Source: Bacteroidota bacterium
GTDB lineage: Bacteria > Bacteroidota > Bacteroidia > Bacteroidales > UBA6013
DNA: 32,405 nt
Reading direction: 5' to 3'
Assembly (NCBI GenBank): GCA_020048645.1
Contig: JAIFMG010000045.1
Location: 1 to 32,405 of the forward strand
The position numbers and the translations under genes were made by a program. Below, one piece after another: positions 1-6,572 of the stretch (within the stretch, counting starts at the first letter, position 1; every line of letters starts with the position of its first letter). The notes under the pieces are model-generated. The model had not been told where the DNA came from and searched no databases. It worked only from the letters and a program-made list of their open reading frames with translations.

Positions 1-2
1 CC

Positions 3-71
3 GCCAACCGTTGCCTTGCCAACGTGGGGACAAACCTCGTCATCAAATTCTCCCCATTTAGACTAAGCTAA
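3..71 (+). CDS. Possible 3' end of a gene cut by the left window edge
   Basis: Frame 3 is open from the window edge to a TAA at 69-71 and gives about 22 residues ending KFSPFRLS. The composition is protein-like, but the stretch is too short to identify. The opposite strand also has a short open stretch starting at an ATG at 43 (MTRFVPTLARQ...), so at most one of the two is real. It may equally be part of a repeat that broke the neighbouring toxin gene. Confidence 0.2.
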   Translation, partial: ANRCLANVGTNLVIKFSPFRLS

Positions 72-81
72 TTTTGAATCC

Positions 82-249
82 TTACTTATCAATTGTGGTT
101 TTATATTTTTTTGCTACCGATGGTTGAAAACGATACTTTTTATTACTTGTTCTTCCAACCTCATAAAGTTCTCTTAGATAGTCTTTTTCAAATTCAATTT
201 CCACGGAATCATTTTTTACAAATATGCAAAATTTTTTGAATAAATTCAT
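82..249 (-). pseudogene. Truncated RelE/HigB-family toxin (N-terminal half only)
   Basis: Reading leftward from ATG 249, a 55-residue frame contains EIEFEKDYLRELYEVGRTS and then KKYRFQPSVAKKY, the N-terminal block shared by Bacteroidota RelE/ParE/HigB-like mRNA-interferase toxins, which are usually about 90-100 residues. The frame stops at 82-84 directly after KTTIDK. The second half of the family, which carries the core strands and the C-terminal RVN.QYR-type motif, is missing and is not found in any frame of bases 1-81. A GTG codon at residue 16 could be the original start. No antitoxin gene is visible; in higBA-type operons it would lie to the left. The sequence is AT-rich, unlike the GC-rich genes nearby, as is common for toxin-antitoxin genes acquired by transfer. 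I infer a dead remnant, since half the fold is absent. Family recognition is from memory of the motif. Confidence 0.6.
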
Positions 250-876
250 TAAACGAGTAGGACTTTCGGTTTGCAGTTGTTGCTCGTCCTAAAGCCGCTG
301 GCTTCTGCCCGAGGGGAGCACCAGGCGGTTGCCATGAAAGTCCGCGGCCTCGAGGAGGAAGAAGGTTCACCCTTGGGTTGGATTTGGTACTGCCAAGTTA
401 CAAAATTGGTTTTGGAATGGCAAGGGGCTGTTTTTTTTGTGCGTCCTTCGGCCCTGCCGCGATTTGTTGAGCATTGTTGGCAAGAACTTTTCGTCGGAAG
501 AGAATGCTTGGCTGGGCTTTGTGGTTCTGCTGGCGGACGGTTCCCACGGCTTCAAGTCCTGCCCACGCGGAGGAGCGTGGAACGGGCGTTTTCTCGGTTC
601 AAGAGTTGACGAGGCTCGTCCCGAGACCTTTGCCATCACCCGGAAACAAGCAAGCCATGATCCGAAGCGGGAGGTCCGGGCTAATGCTTCACAGAAGGCG
701 AAATTGGCTGGCAAGCAGTTTTCTAAGCCATTGTAAGACAGGCTTCTGCTTGGGCGGAATACGTTTGGGCGCAAAAAAAATCGTGCCCAGGCTTAAACCT
801 GCGCCCGCCGCCATCGTCAATAATACAAACCGACCAGCACGGCGCGCAAGGCCAGGCTGGCAAATTCCCCAAGACC
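250..876. other. Long stretch without a convincing gene
   Basis: About 630 bases separate the toxin remnant from the DUF4349 gene. Composition shifts from AT-rich (up to about 280) to GC-richer. Several overlapping frames are open on both strands, but their translations are rich in Arg, Cys, Trp and Ser, show no domain, and have no start context that stands out. No tRNA, riboswitch or terminator was recognised. A non-coding interspersed repeat or decayed DNA is the simplest reading. Confidence 0.45.
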
Positions 877-1749
877 ATGAAAAGCAAGAAAGCCTTAGCG
901 GCCAGTCTTCTGGCCATCAGCCTGGTCCTGACCAGTTGTGGCAGTGCGAAATACGACGAAGTGGGCTCAAGCTCGCCTTCGGCCCCCTACGCGTATGAGG
1001 AGGAGGCGGATGTGGCCAACATGGCGATGGAGGCCTCCACCCGCTCGCAAATGGCGCCCGAATCGCCCCAGGCGGAGACCGAGGAGGCCATCGACATGGA
1101 GCAGAAGCTCATCAAGACGGCCTCCCTGAGCATCGAGGTGGACGACTACGCCACTTCGAGGGCCCGGATCGACGCCCTCGCGGCCGCATCGGAAGCCTAC
1201 GTTTCGAACGAGCAGGAGTACAACTCGGGCGGCTATTACAGCAACACGATCACGATCCGGGTCAAGAGCCAGAACTTCGACTCGCTGGTGGTTGACCTGC
1301 TGGAGGTGGCCGAAGTGGTGCATTCCAAGAACATCGACGTGATGGACGTCACGGAGGAGTTCGTTGACATCCAGACCCGCCTGAAGAACAAGCGGGCCGC
1401 CGAGCAGCGCTACGTCGAGATCCTGCAAGAGGCCCGCAACGTCGGCGAAATCCTGCAAGTGGAAGAGCAGCTCCGCGTGCTGCGCGAGGAGATCGAGGCC
1501 AAGGAAGGAAGGCTCAAGTTCTTGCAGAACCAGGTCGGATTCTCTACCATCACCCTGACCATCAGCCAGTTTCGCGAATCCACCTACATCGGCTTCGGCG
1601 ACAAGATCGGCGACGGCTTCCGCTCAGGCTGGAACGGGCTGCTCGACTTCGTCGTCGGCCTGGTAACGGCCTGGCCCGCCCTGCTGATGCTCGGTGGCTT
1701 GGGCTACCTCTTTTTCCGTTGGATGAAGCGGCGTCGCTCAAATTCTTGA
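877..1749 (+). CDS. DUF4349 domain lipoprotein
   Basis: A 290-residue protein. The N-terminus is a lipoprotein signal with the lipobox LTSC (Cys21), so the mature protein should be acylated and held at the cell envelope. An acidic, low-complexity linker follows to about residue 75. The central part (about 78-230) matches the DUF4349 pattern: a KTASLSIEV strand near the start, paired strands with TITIRV, then a long charged helical hairpin (ILQVEEQLRVLREEIE...) and the closing STITLTISQF strand. A hydrophobic helix near residues 258-283 and a basic tail (KRRRS) end the protein, the usual DUF4349 layout of signal, coiled-coil domain and C-terminal membrane helix. The biochemical function of the family is unknown. 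The gene stands alone and is followed by a strong terminator. The start is the only ATG that yields a signal sequence. Confidence 0.88.
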   Translation: MKSKKALAASLLAISLVLTSCGSAKYDEVGSSSPSAPYAYEEEADVANMAMEASTRSQMAPESPQAETEEAIDMEQKLIKTASLSIEVDDYATSRARIDALAAASEAYVSNEQEYNSGGYYSNTITIRVKSQNFDSLVVDLLEVAEVVHSKNIDVMDVTEEFVDIQTRLKNKRAAEQRYVEILQEARNVGEILQVEEQLRVLREEIEAKEGRLKFLQNQVGFSTITLTISQFRESTYIGFGDKIGDGFRSGWNGLLDFVVGLVTAWPALLMLGGLGYLFFRWMKRRRSNS

Positions 1750-1806
1750 AAACCAATGTTTTGAATTGAAAATTTAGCCTCTTTTCTTCAAACCAAACGA
1801 GGACCG

Positions 1807-1838
1807 CCGCGCCCGGATTTTTCCGGGCGCGGTTTTTT
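1807..1838 (+). terminator. Rho-independent terminator after the DUF4349 gene
   Basis: An 11-bp perfect GC-rich stem (CCGCGCCCGGA at 1807-1817 paired with 1822-1832) closes a TTTT loop and is followed by six T residues. Confidence 0.88.
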
Positions 1839-1869
1839 GCGTCACGCCGCTGGCGCGGTGGGCCTTGGT

Positions 1870-1900
1870 TTTGGCGACGCGGGCAAATCTGCTAAATTCG
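1870..1900 (+). promoter_or_regulatory. Bacteroidota-type promoter for the 1928 gene
   Basis: TTTG at 1870-1873 and TAAATTCG at 1893-1900, separated by 19 bases, fit the Bacteroidota -33/-7 consensus (TTTG ... TAnnTTTG). The -7 box ends 27 bases before the ATG. The same octamer type occurs before several other genes in this window. Confidence 0.55.
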
Positions 1901-1927
1901 CGGCCTTGAAACGAAAGACCCCAGCGC

Positions 1928-2269
1928 ATGGATGTGAAGGCCCAATGGGAGCAGGTGCTCGACAAACTCAGCCAGATGTTCGATGCCGACATCGACCTCG
2001 CGGCGGTGCTCTACCTGGTTGGCGTGCAGGAGTTCGGCCAAGGCCTGGACGCCTACCCGAAGGACGAAAAAATGGACATGATCAACTATGCCACCGAGAT
2101 GCTGCTCTCGCGCTTTGCCATCTATCTGCCTGATGGCCAGCGCGAAGACGGATTGACCCGCTGGCGCCTCAACCCAGACGTTCCCAAGCCCGACTTCGCC
2201 ACCGAGACCCGGATGATACAAGAATCGGCCGTGCTTTATTTCCGCGAACAAGGCCTGCTTGAGGCTTGA
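1928..2269 (+). CDS. Conserved hypothetical protein, 113 aa
   Basis: A small soluble acidic protein with no signal peptide or membrane segment. It appears mostly helical, with blocks such as AVLYLVGVQEFGQG in the first half and ETRMIQESAVLYFREQGLLE at the end. I recognise the overall pattern as one of the short conserved proteins found in Bacteroidota, but I know no function for it. It has its own likely promoter (1870-1900) and lies 50 bases upstream of the cyclophilin lipoprotein on the same strand, so the two may be co-transcribed. ATG 1928 is chosen because it directly follows the promoter-like element and gives a compact protein. The GC-rich third codon positions agree with the neighbouring housekeeping genes, which supports real coding. 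Confidence 0.75.
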   Translation: MDVKAQWEQVLDKLSQMFDADIDLAAVLYLVGVQEFGQGLDAYPKDEKMDMINYATEMLLSRFAIYLPDGQREDGLTRWRLNPDVPKPDFATETRMIQESAVLYFREQGLLEA

Positions 2270-2319
2270 GACCCGGACCAAGTTTCCGCGGTCAAAATGA
2301 TGATCAAACATTGAGAACC

Positions 2320-3162
2320 ATGAAAACCAGAATGTTGGCCATTTCACTTCTAGTGATGGTGATGGCCCAGTCCTGTTTCCTGACCAGCCACAGCGCCGAG
2401 AAGAACAAGCTGGTCGAAATCCGCACCACCCACGGAACCCTGAAGGTGGAGCTGTTCAACGAAACGCCCTTGCACCGCGACAACTTCCTGAAACTGGTGG
2501 AGGAGGGCTTCTACGACAGCCTGCTCTTCCACCGCGTGATCAAGGAGTTCATGGTGCAAGGCGGCGACCCCGACTCGCGGGGCGCCGCGGCCGACGCCCG
2601 CTTGGGCGGAGGAGGGCCGGGCTACACCGTGCCTGCCGAGATTGTCGAGGGCCTCTTCCACCGCAAAGGCGCGCTGGCCGCCGCCCGGCAGGGCGACCAA
2701 GTGAACCCGCGGCGCGAATCGTCGGGCTCGCAGTTCTACATCGTCCATGGCAAGGTCTTCAGCACCGACGAGCTGGACCAGATGAGCCAGGGCCAGAACC
2801 AGTCGAGGCTCAACCAGGCCATCATGGCCTACATGGGCGAGCACCCCGAGGCCAGCCAGAAGGTCCGCCAACTGCAAATGGCCGGCGACCAGAACGCGTT
2901 GAATGCCTTCGCCAAAGAACTGGAGACGCTCTGCCAGAGCCAGTTCGAGGCTTTGGGCGGAACCTTCACTTTCAGCGAGGCCCAGCGCGATGCCTACGCC
3001 AGCGTCGGTGGCGCGCCGCACCTCGATGGCGCCTACACCATCTTCGGCCAGGTCATCGAAGGCCTCGAAGTGGTGGACAGCATCGCCAATTCGGCCACTC
3101 AGCCCGGCGACCGCCCCGTCCGCGACGTGGTCATCCTGGGCATGAAAGTCGTCCGCAAATAA
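2320..3162 (+). CDS. Cyclophilin-type peptidyl-prolyl isomerase, lipoprotein
   Basis: A 280-residue protein. The signal peptide ends in the lipobox AQSC (Cys19), placing the enzyme at the envelope, where it would catalyse proline cis-trans isomerisation in exported proteins. Cyclophilin motifs are clear: FHRVIKEFMVQGGDP, then SSGSQFYIVHG, and near the end YTIFGQVIEGLEVVD. Between SQFYIVHG and the closing YTIFGQV lies an insertion of roughly 80 residues (about 149-232), rich in Gln and charged residues and probably helical. This insertion is often present in Bacteroidota cyclophilins and makes the protein longer than the usual 160-190 residue domain. The open frame extends upstream to 2266, but ATG 2320 is the only start giving a signal peptide. 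It is probably co-transcribed with the preceding small gene. Confidence 0.9.
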   Translation: MKTRMLAISLLVMVMAQSCFLTSHSAEKNKLVEIRTTHGTLKVELFNETPLHRDNFLKLVEEGFYDSLLFHRVIKEFMVQGGDPDSRGAAADARLGGGGPGYTVPAEIVEGLFHRKGALAAARQGDQVNPRRESSGSQFYIVHGKVFSTDELDQMSQGQNQSRLNQAIMAYMGEHPEASQKVRQLQMAGDQNALNAFAKELETLCQSQFEALGGTFTFSEAQRDAYASVGGAPHLDGAYTIFGQVIEGLEVVDSIANSATQPGDRPVRDVVILGMKVVRK

Positions 3163-3181
3163 AGCCGTTCCCGCGAAAGCA

Positions 3182-3210
3182 TTGCCCATAGAAAAACTTG
3201 GGTAAATTCG
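3182..3210 (+). promoter_or_regulatory. Bacteroidota-type promoter for pheS
   Basis: TTG at 3182-3184 and TAAATTCG at 3203-3210, 18 bases apart, lie 29 bases upstream of the chosen pheS ATG. The octamer is identical to that before the 1928 gene. Its position argues against the upstream ATG at 3198, which lies inside the element. Confidence 0.55.
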
Positions 3211-3239
3211 CGCAGAGGCCCAACCAACACGCCCTAGCC

Positions 3240-4253
3240 ATGATTGAGAAAATTGAGAACCTGATAAGCCAGGCCGAATCCTTCAACGCCCAGACCGCCG
3301 ACGAGCTCGAGCAGTTTCGCGTGCGCATGCTCGGCAAAAAAGGCGAGGTAACCGAGCTCTTCAACCAGTTCAAGAACGTCGCCGCCGAACAGAAAAAGGA
3401 GTTCGGGCAAAAGCTCAACCAGCTCAAAAACCAGGTCCAAGACCGGGTCAACGAACTGAAAGCCAAGCTCGAAGCCCACGAAAGCGCGCCCACGGGCATG
3501 GACCTGAGCCTGCCGCCCGGCGGATTCGCCCTCGGCACGCGCCACCCGGTCAACAAGGTGATGAACGAAATCATCGAGATCTTCGCCCGGCTGGGCTTCA
3601 CCGTTTCGGAAGGCCCCGAGGTCGAGGACGACTACCACAACTTCTCGGCGCTGAACTTCGCCCCCGAGCACCCCGCCCGCGACATGCAGGACACCTTCTT
3701 CGTGGCCGGCCGCCCCGACACGCTCCTGCGCACGCACACCTCCTCGGTGCAAGTGCGCACCATGGAGGGCCAGAAGCCGCCCATCCGCACCATCTCGCCC
3801 GGGCGCGTCTTCCGCAACGAGGCCATTTCGGCCCGCGCGCACTGCATCTTCCACCAGGTCGAAGGCCTTTACGTGGACAAGCGGGTCTCCTTCGCCGACC
3901 TCAAGCAGACGCTGCTCTACTTCGCCAAGGAGTTCTTCGGCCCCGGTGCCGCCATACGCATGAGGCCGTCCTACTTCCCCTTCACCGAACCCTCGGCCGA
4001 GGTGGACATCACCTGCTCCATCTGCTCGGGCAAGGGCTGCAACGTCTGCAAGCACACCGGCTGGCTCGAAATCCTCGGTTGCGGCATGGTGCATCCCAAC
4101 GTATTGGAAGCCAGTGGCATAGACAGCCAGACCTACACCGGATTCGCCTTCGGCATGGGCATGGAGCGCATCGCCATGCTGCGCTACGGCATCAACGACC
4201 TGCGCCACTTCTTCGAGAATGACTTGAGATTCCTCAAGCAAATCACTGACTGA
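3240..4253 (+). CDS. pheS: Phenylalanyl-tRNA synthetase alpha subunit
   Basis: A 337-residue protein of the normal PheS length. It charges tRNA-Phe as an alpha2-beta2 enzyme in the cytoplasm. The first 85 or so residues form the charged N-terminal coiled-coil arm that contacts tRNA. The class II catalytic core follows: GTRHPVNKVMNEIIEIF at its start, motif 2 in GRVFRNEAISARAH followed by FHQVEGL, and motif 3 in GMGMERIAMLRYGINDLR. A Cys cluster (CSICSGKGCNVCKHTGW) sits between motifs 2 and 3; this Cys-rich variant is common in PheS from Bacteroidota and others. ATG 3240 gives the usual MIEKIENL start; the upstream ATG at 3198 overlaps the promoter-like element. The beta-subunit gene pheT is not adjacent, a common arrangement in this phylum. 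Confidence 0.97.
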   Translation: MIEKIENLISQAESFNAQTADELEQFRVRMLGKKGEVTELFNQFKNVAAEQKKEFGQKLNQLKNQVQDRVNELKAKLEAHESAPTGMDLSLPPGGFALGTRHPVNKVMNEIIEIFARLGFTVSEGPEVEDDYHNFSALNFAPEHPARDMQDTFFVAGRPDTLLRTHTSSVQVRTMEGQKPPIRTISPGRVFRNEAISARAHCIFHQVEGLYVDKRVSFADLKQTLLYFAKEFFGPGAAIRMRPSYFPFTEPSAEVDITCSICSGKGCNVCKHTGWLEILGCGMVHPNVLEASGIDSQTYTGFAFGMGMERIAMLRYGINDLRHFFENDLRFLKQITD

Positions 4254-4300
4254 CAGGGCTTTGTGCCAAAGCGAAACGAAAAGGACATTAACCCAAAGAG

Positions 4301-5248
4301 ATGAAGGAAGCCATTGTTGTGGGAGCGGGAGTGGTAGGCCTTACGACGGCCTTGACCTTGCAGTCGGCAGGGTTCAATGTGCGCATCATCTCCAAGGAGT
4401 CGGTCAGCAACACCAACTCCAGCCGCGCCGGGGCCATCTGGTTCCCCTACCGATGCGGTGAGCAGGCGCAGGCAAACGCCTGGGCGATGGAGGGCTACGC
4501 CGAGTTCGAGAAAATGGCCAGCAGCAACCGCACCGGCGTCTCGATGGTCTCCTTCCTGGTGCTTGAGCGGCTCGTCAAGCACGACATGCCCTACTGGCTC
4601 GGCGGGGTTCCCAAAAAAGCCATCCGCCTGGCCGAAAAAAACGAGCTCCCGGCCACCTACCAGCGCGGGCATTTCATCGCCGTCCCGCTGATCGAAAGCC
4701 CCGTTTACCTGCCCTTCCTCAAGGAGGTCTTCGAGGCCAACGGCGGACAGATCGAGATCGAGGAGGTCTTGTCGCTCCACGAGCTGGCCCGCGAAAGCCG
4801 CTGGGTCATCAACTGCAGCGGCCTGGGCGCCCGCTGGCTTTGCCAAGACAAGTCCGTCTATCCTGTTGGTGGACAAACCGTTAGGGTAGGGGTGATGCCC
4901 GGCGTGCAAGCCCTTGTCGATGAGCAGGATGACAGCCTCTCGTACATCATCCCCCGCCGCGACGGCATCATCTTGGGCGGAACCGTCGAGGAGAACAGCA
5001 TCCCGACCATGCCCAACATGGACGTCACGCGCAAGATCCTCCAGCGCTGCCACCACCTCCAGCCACTGCTCGGCAAGGCCAAGATCCTCGACGCGCAAGT
5101 CTCGGTCCGGCCCTACCGCCCGACCGTGCGCGTGGAGCAGGAGCCGGGCATCCGCCTGATCCACAACTACGGCCACGGCGGCGCCGGATTCACCTTGAGC
5201 TGGGGAACGGCCTTCGACGTGTTGCGGCTCGTCAAGCAAGCCGGATGA
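4301..5248 (+). CDS. FAD-dependent D-amino-acid oxidase-like protein
   Basis: A 315-residue flavoprotein of the DAO fold. The N-terminal Rossmann motif VVGAGVVGLTTAL (residues 6-18) binds the FAD ADP moiety, and SNTNSSRAGAIWFPY (36-50) resembles the DAAO/D-aspartate-oxidase segment after the FAD site. INCSGLGAR (170-178) is the second FAD contact. Substrate-site features of true D-amino-acid oxidases are visible: Tyr215 in SYIIPRR, the VRPYRPTVRVE block (269-279) with the carboxylate-binding Arg, and NYGHGGAGFTLSWG near the C-terminus. The expected reaction is oxidation of a D-amino acid to an imino acid with H2O2 release; D-Asp versus neutral D-amino acids cannot be decided here. There is no signal peptide, and the C-terminus lacks a peroxisomal-type signal. 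No transporter or racemase is adjacent, so its role is open. Confidence 0.85.
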   Translation: MKEAIVVGAGVVGLTTALTLQSAGFNVRIISKESVSNTNSSRAGAIWFPYRCGEQAQANAWAMEGYAEFEKMASSNRTGVSMVSFLVLERLVKHDMPYWLGGVPKKAIRLAEKNELPATYQRGHFIAVPLIESPVYLPFLKEVFEANGGQIEIEEVLSLHELARESRWVINCSGLGARWLCQDKSVYPVGGQTVRVGVMPGVQALVDEQDDSLSYIIPRRDGIILGGTVEENSIPTMPNMDVTRKILQRCHHLQPLLGKAKILDAQVSVRPYRPTVRVEQEPGIRLIHNYGHGGAGFTLSWGTAFDVLRLVKQAG

Positions 5249-5425
5249 ACTTGACGGCTTACGCGCTCGTAACCTTGGGTTTTGTTCCATCCCCAGGCGT
5301 GAAATGGTATGTTTCAGCAGTCAATTATTGATATTCATTCCATTATTGTGAGGTCGAAGGCTGCCATGGATTATCTTCGCCTGACCAATAAATCGTCTTC
5401 AAGCTGAAACCAATTTCTTAGACAC

Positions 5426-5827
5426 ATGGAAGTCATTCAAGAAACCCGTTTTCTGAAAATTGAGCTGGACCTCCAGAACAACATCCTACTTGAAACCTGG
5501 AAAAAGGAATCGGAGGAAATGCGGCGCGAGGACTTTCGGACAGAGCTTCTCAACCAGGTTCATGCGGTCAAGAAGTACAAAGTTCCTAATGTGCTGACCG
5601 ACAATCGAGAATTGCTGTACACCATCGACCTGGCAGACCAGCGGTGGATGAACGAGGTGGCTTTCCCTTCTTTCCTCGAAAATGGCGCCCGCCGAATCGC
5701 GCTGCTGCTGAGCCAAGAAATCTTCACCCAGGTCTCGGTGGAGCAGACCTTCGACGAAACGAATGGGCGCAATTTCCAACAGCGCTTTTTCACCGACCGC
5801 GACCTGGCCTTGGCTTGGCTGCGCTAG
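5426..5827 (+). CDS. STAS/SpoIIAA-like small protein
   Basis: A 133-residue soluble protein with no signal peptide. Alternating strands and helices (FLKIELDLQNNILLETW, then KVPNVLTDNRELLYTID, then RRIALLLSQEIFTQVSVEQTF) resemble the STAS/SpoIIAA-like small proteins that are frequent in Bacteroidota and other bacteria. In that family the protein is thought to act as a regulatory or scaffold domain. The N-terminal strands followed by a paired helix and the VLTDNRE turn, where STAS proteins carry a conserved Asp, support the assignment, but the similarity is at pattern level. A gap of 177 bases precedes it and holds no recognisable element. No functional partner is adjacent. Confidence 0.6.
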   Translation: MEVIQETRFLKIELDLQNNILLETWKKESEEMRREDFRTELLNQVHAVKKYKVPNVLTDNRELLYTIDLADQRWMNEVAFPSFLENGARRIALLLSQEIFTQVSVEQTFDETNGRNFQQRFFTDRDLALAWLR

Positions 5828-5862
5828 GGCTTGTTCAAACTGTCTCCAAATTAGCCTCCGGC

Positions 5863-5893
5863 TTGAAAGCCTTGCGCGGATTGGGTAAATTTG
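5863..5893 (+). promoter_or_regulatory. Bacteroidota-type promoter for the VOC gene
   Basis: TTG at 5863-5865 and TAAATTTG at 5886-5893, 20 bases apart, fit the -33/-7 consensus almost perfectly (TAnnTTTG). The leader to the ATG at 5957 would be about 60 bases. The element covers the in-frame ATG at 5891, which supports the downstream start. Confidence 0.6.
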
Positions 5894-5956
5894 CAAGGCC
5901 AGCAAATGCCGCCAATGGAAAGGCAGAACCGCAGTCAAATTAAACCCCTACATCCA

Positions 5957-6415
5957 ATGAGACCATTTAAAGTTCTAGGAATCCAGCAAATCGCAATTGG
6001 GAACACCGACAAGGAGAAGCTCAAGAAATTCTGGGTTGACCTCATGGGCCTGCAATACGTCAAGACCTTCGTCAGCGAAAAAGAAAACGTGGACGAGGAC
6101 GTCCTCAGCCTCGGAAAAGGCCCCGCCGCTGTCGAGGTGGACATCATGCAGCCCATCAACGCCGACAAGAGCCCCAAGGTACACGAGCCCAAGCTCAACC
6201 ACGTAGGCCTTTGGATCGACGACCTGCCCGCCGCCGTCAAGTGGCTGGGCGAGCAAGGCGTCCGCTTCACTCCCGGCGGGATCCGCCCCGGCGCCAGCGG
6301 CTACGACGTCTGCTTCATCCACCCCAAAGGCAACGAAGAGTTTCCGCTCTGCTCCGAGGGCGTTCTTGTTGAGCTGGTCCAAGCCCCACAAGACGTGATT
6401 CAAGCGCTTTCATGA
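5957..6415 (+). CDS. VOC (glyoxalase/dioxygenase) superfamily protein
   Basis: A 152-residue single-unit VOC protein with two beta-alpha-beta-beta-beta modules. The first begins GIQQIAIGN and carries KFWVDLMGL; the second begins [18 protein letters not shown] and ends in [10 protein letters not shown]. Candidate metal ligands are His (LNHVGLW) and the C-terminal Glu (VELVQ), as in lactoylglutathione lyase and methylmalonyl-CoA epimerase. The first module shows Gln where the latter enzymes have His (IQQIAI), and the [13 protein letters not shown] segment is typical of a conserved subgroup usually annotated only as VOC family. Substrate is not deducible. ATG 5957 is preferred over 5891, which lies in the promoter element. 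A strong terminator follows. Confidence 0.85.
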   Translation: MRPFKVLGIQQIAIGNTDKEKLKKFWVDLMGLQYVKTFVSEKENVDEDVLSLGKGPAAVEVDIMQPINADKSPKVHEPKLNHVGLWIDDLPAAVKWLGEQGVRFTPGGIRPGASGYDVCFIHPKGNEEFPLCSEGVLVELVQAPQDVIQALS

Positions 6416-6436
6416 TCAAGTGAAGTTTGAAGCCTC

Positions 6437-6465
6437 AAGCCCTGATTTTTTCAGGGCTTTTTTGT
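6437..6465 (+). terminator. Rho-independent terminator after the VOC gene
   Basis: A 9-bp stem, AAGCCCTGA (6437-6445) paired with TCAGGGCTT (6451-6459), with a five-T loop and a T run after the stem. Confidence 0.85.
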
Positions 6466-6496
6466 TTATACGTTTTGTCAAGAACAGCCCATGGCT

Positions 6497-6527
6497 TTTG
6501 CTTTTTTGTTGAAATTTTCTAACTTAG
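6497..6527 (+). promoter_or_regulatory. Possible promoter for the REC/kinase gene
   Basis: TTTG at 6497-6500 and TAACTTAG at 6520-6527 are 19 bases apart in an AT-rich leader 45 bases before the ATG. The -7 box matches the consensus less well than the others in this window. Confidence 0.3.
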
Positions 6528-6572
6528 TATTTAGATGGTTTATTAGAATGTTCAACTCAATTCTTTTGCGCG

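Noticed and set aside
661-702. Resemblance to RNase P RNA (GGTCCGGGCT followed by CACAGAA)
   Set aside because: The two conserved blocks lie within 25 bases of each other, while in RNase P RNA they are separated by most of the molecule. The rest of the structure is not present.
367-774. Minus-strand open frame of 135 codons, with plus-strand frames in the same region (271-609, 437-736, 474-998)
   Set aside because: The frames overlap each other, have Arg/Ser/Cys-rich products without domains, and one runs into the DUF4349 gene in another frame. None has a convincing start context.
2350-3189. Long minus-strand frames opposite the cyclophilin, pheS, aspS and ppiD genes
   Set aside because: They are antisense shadows caused by the GC-rich third positions of the real genes; the translations are Val/Leu/Gly/His-rich with no motif.
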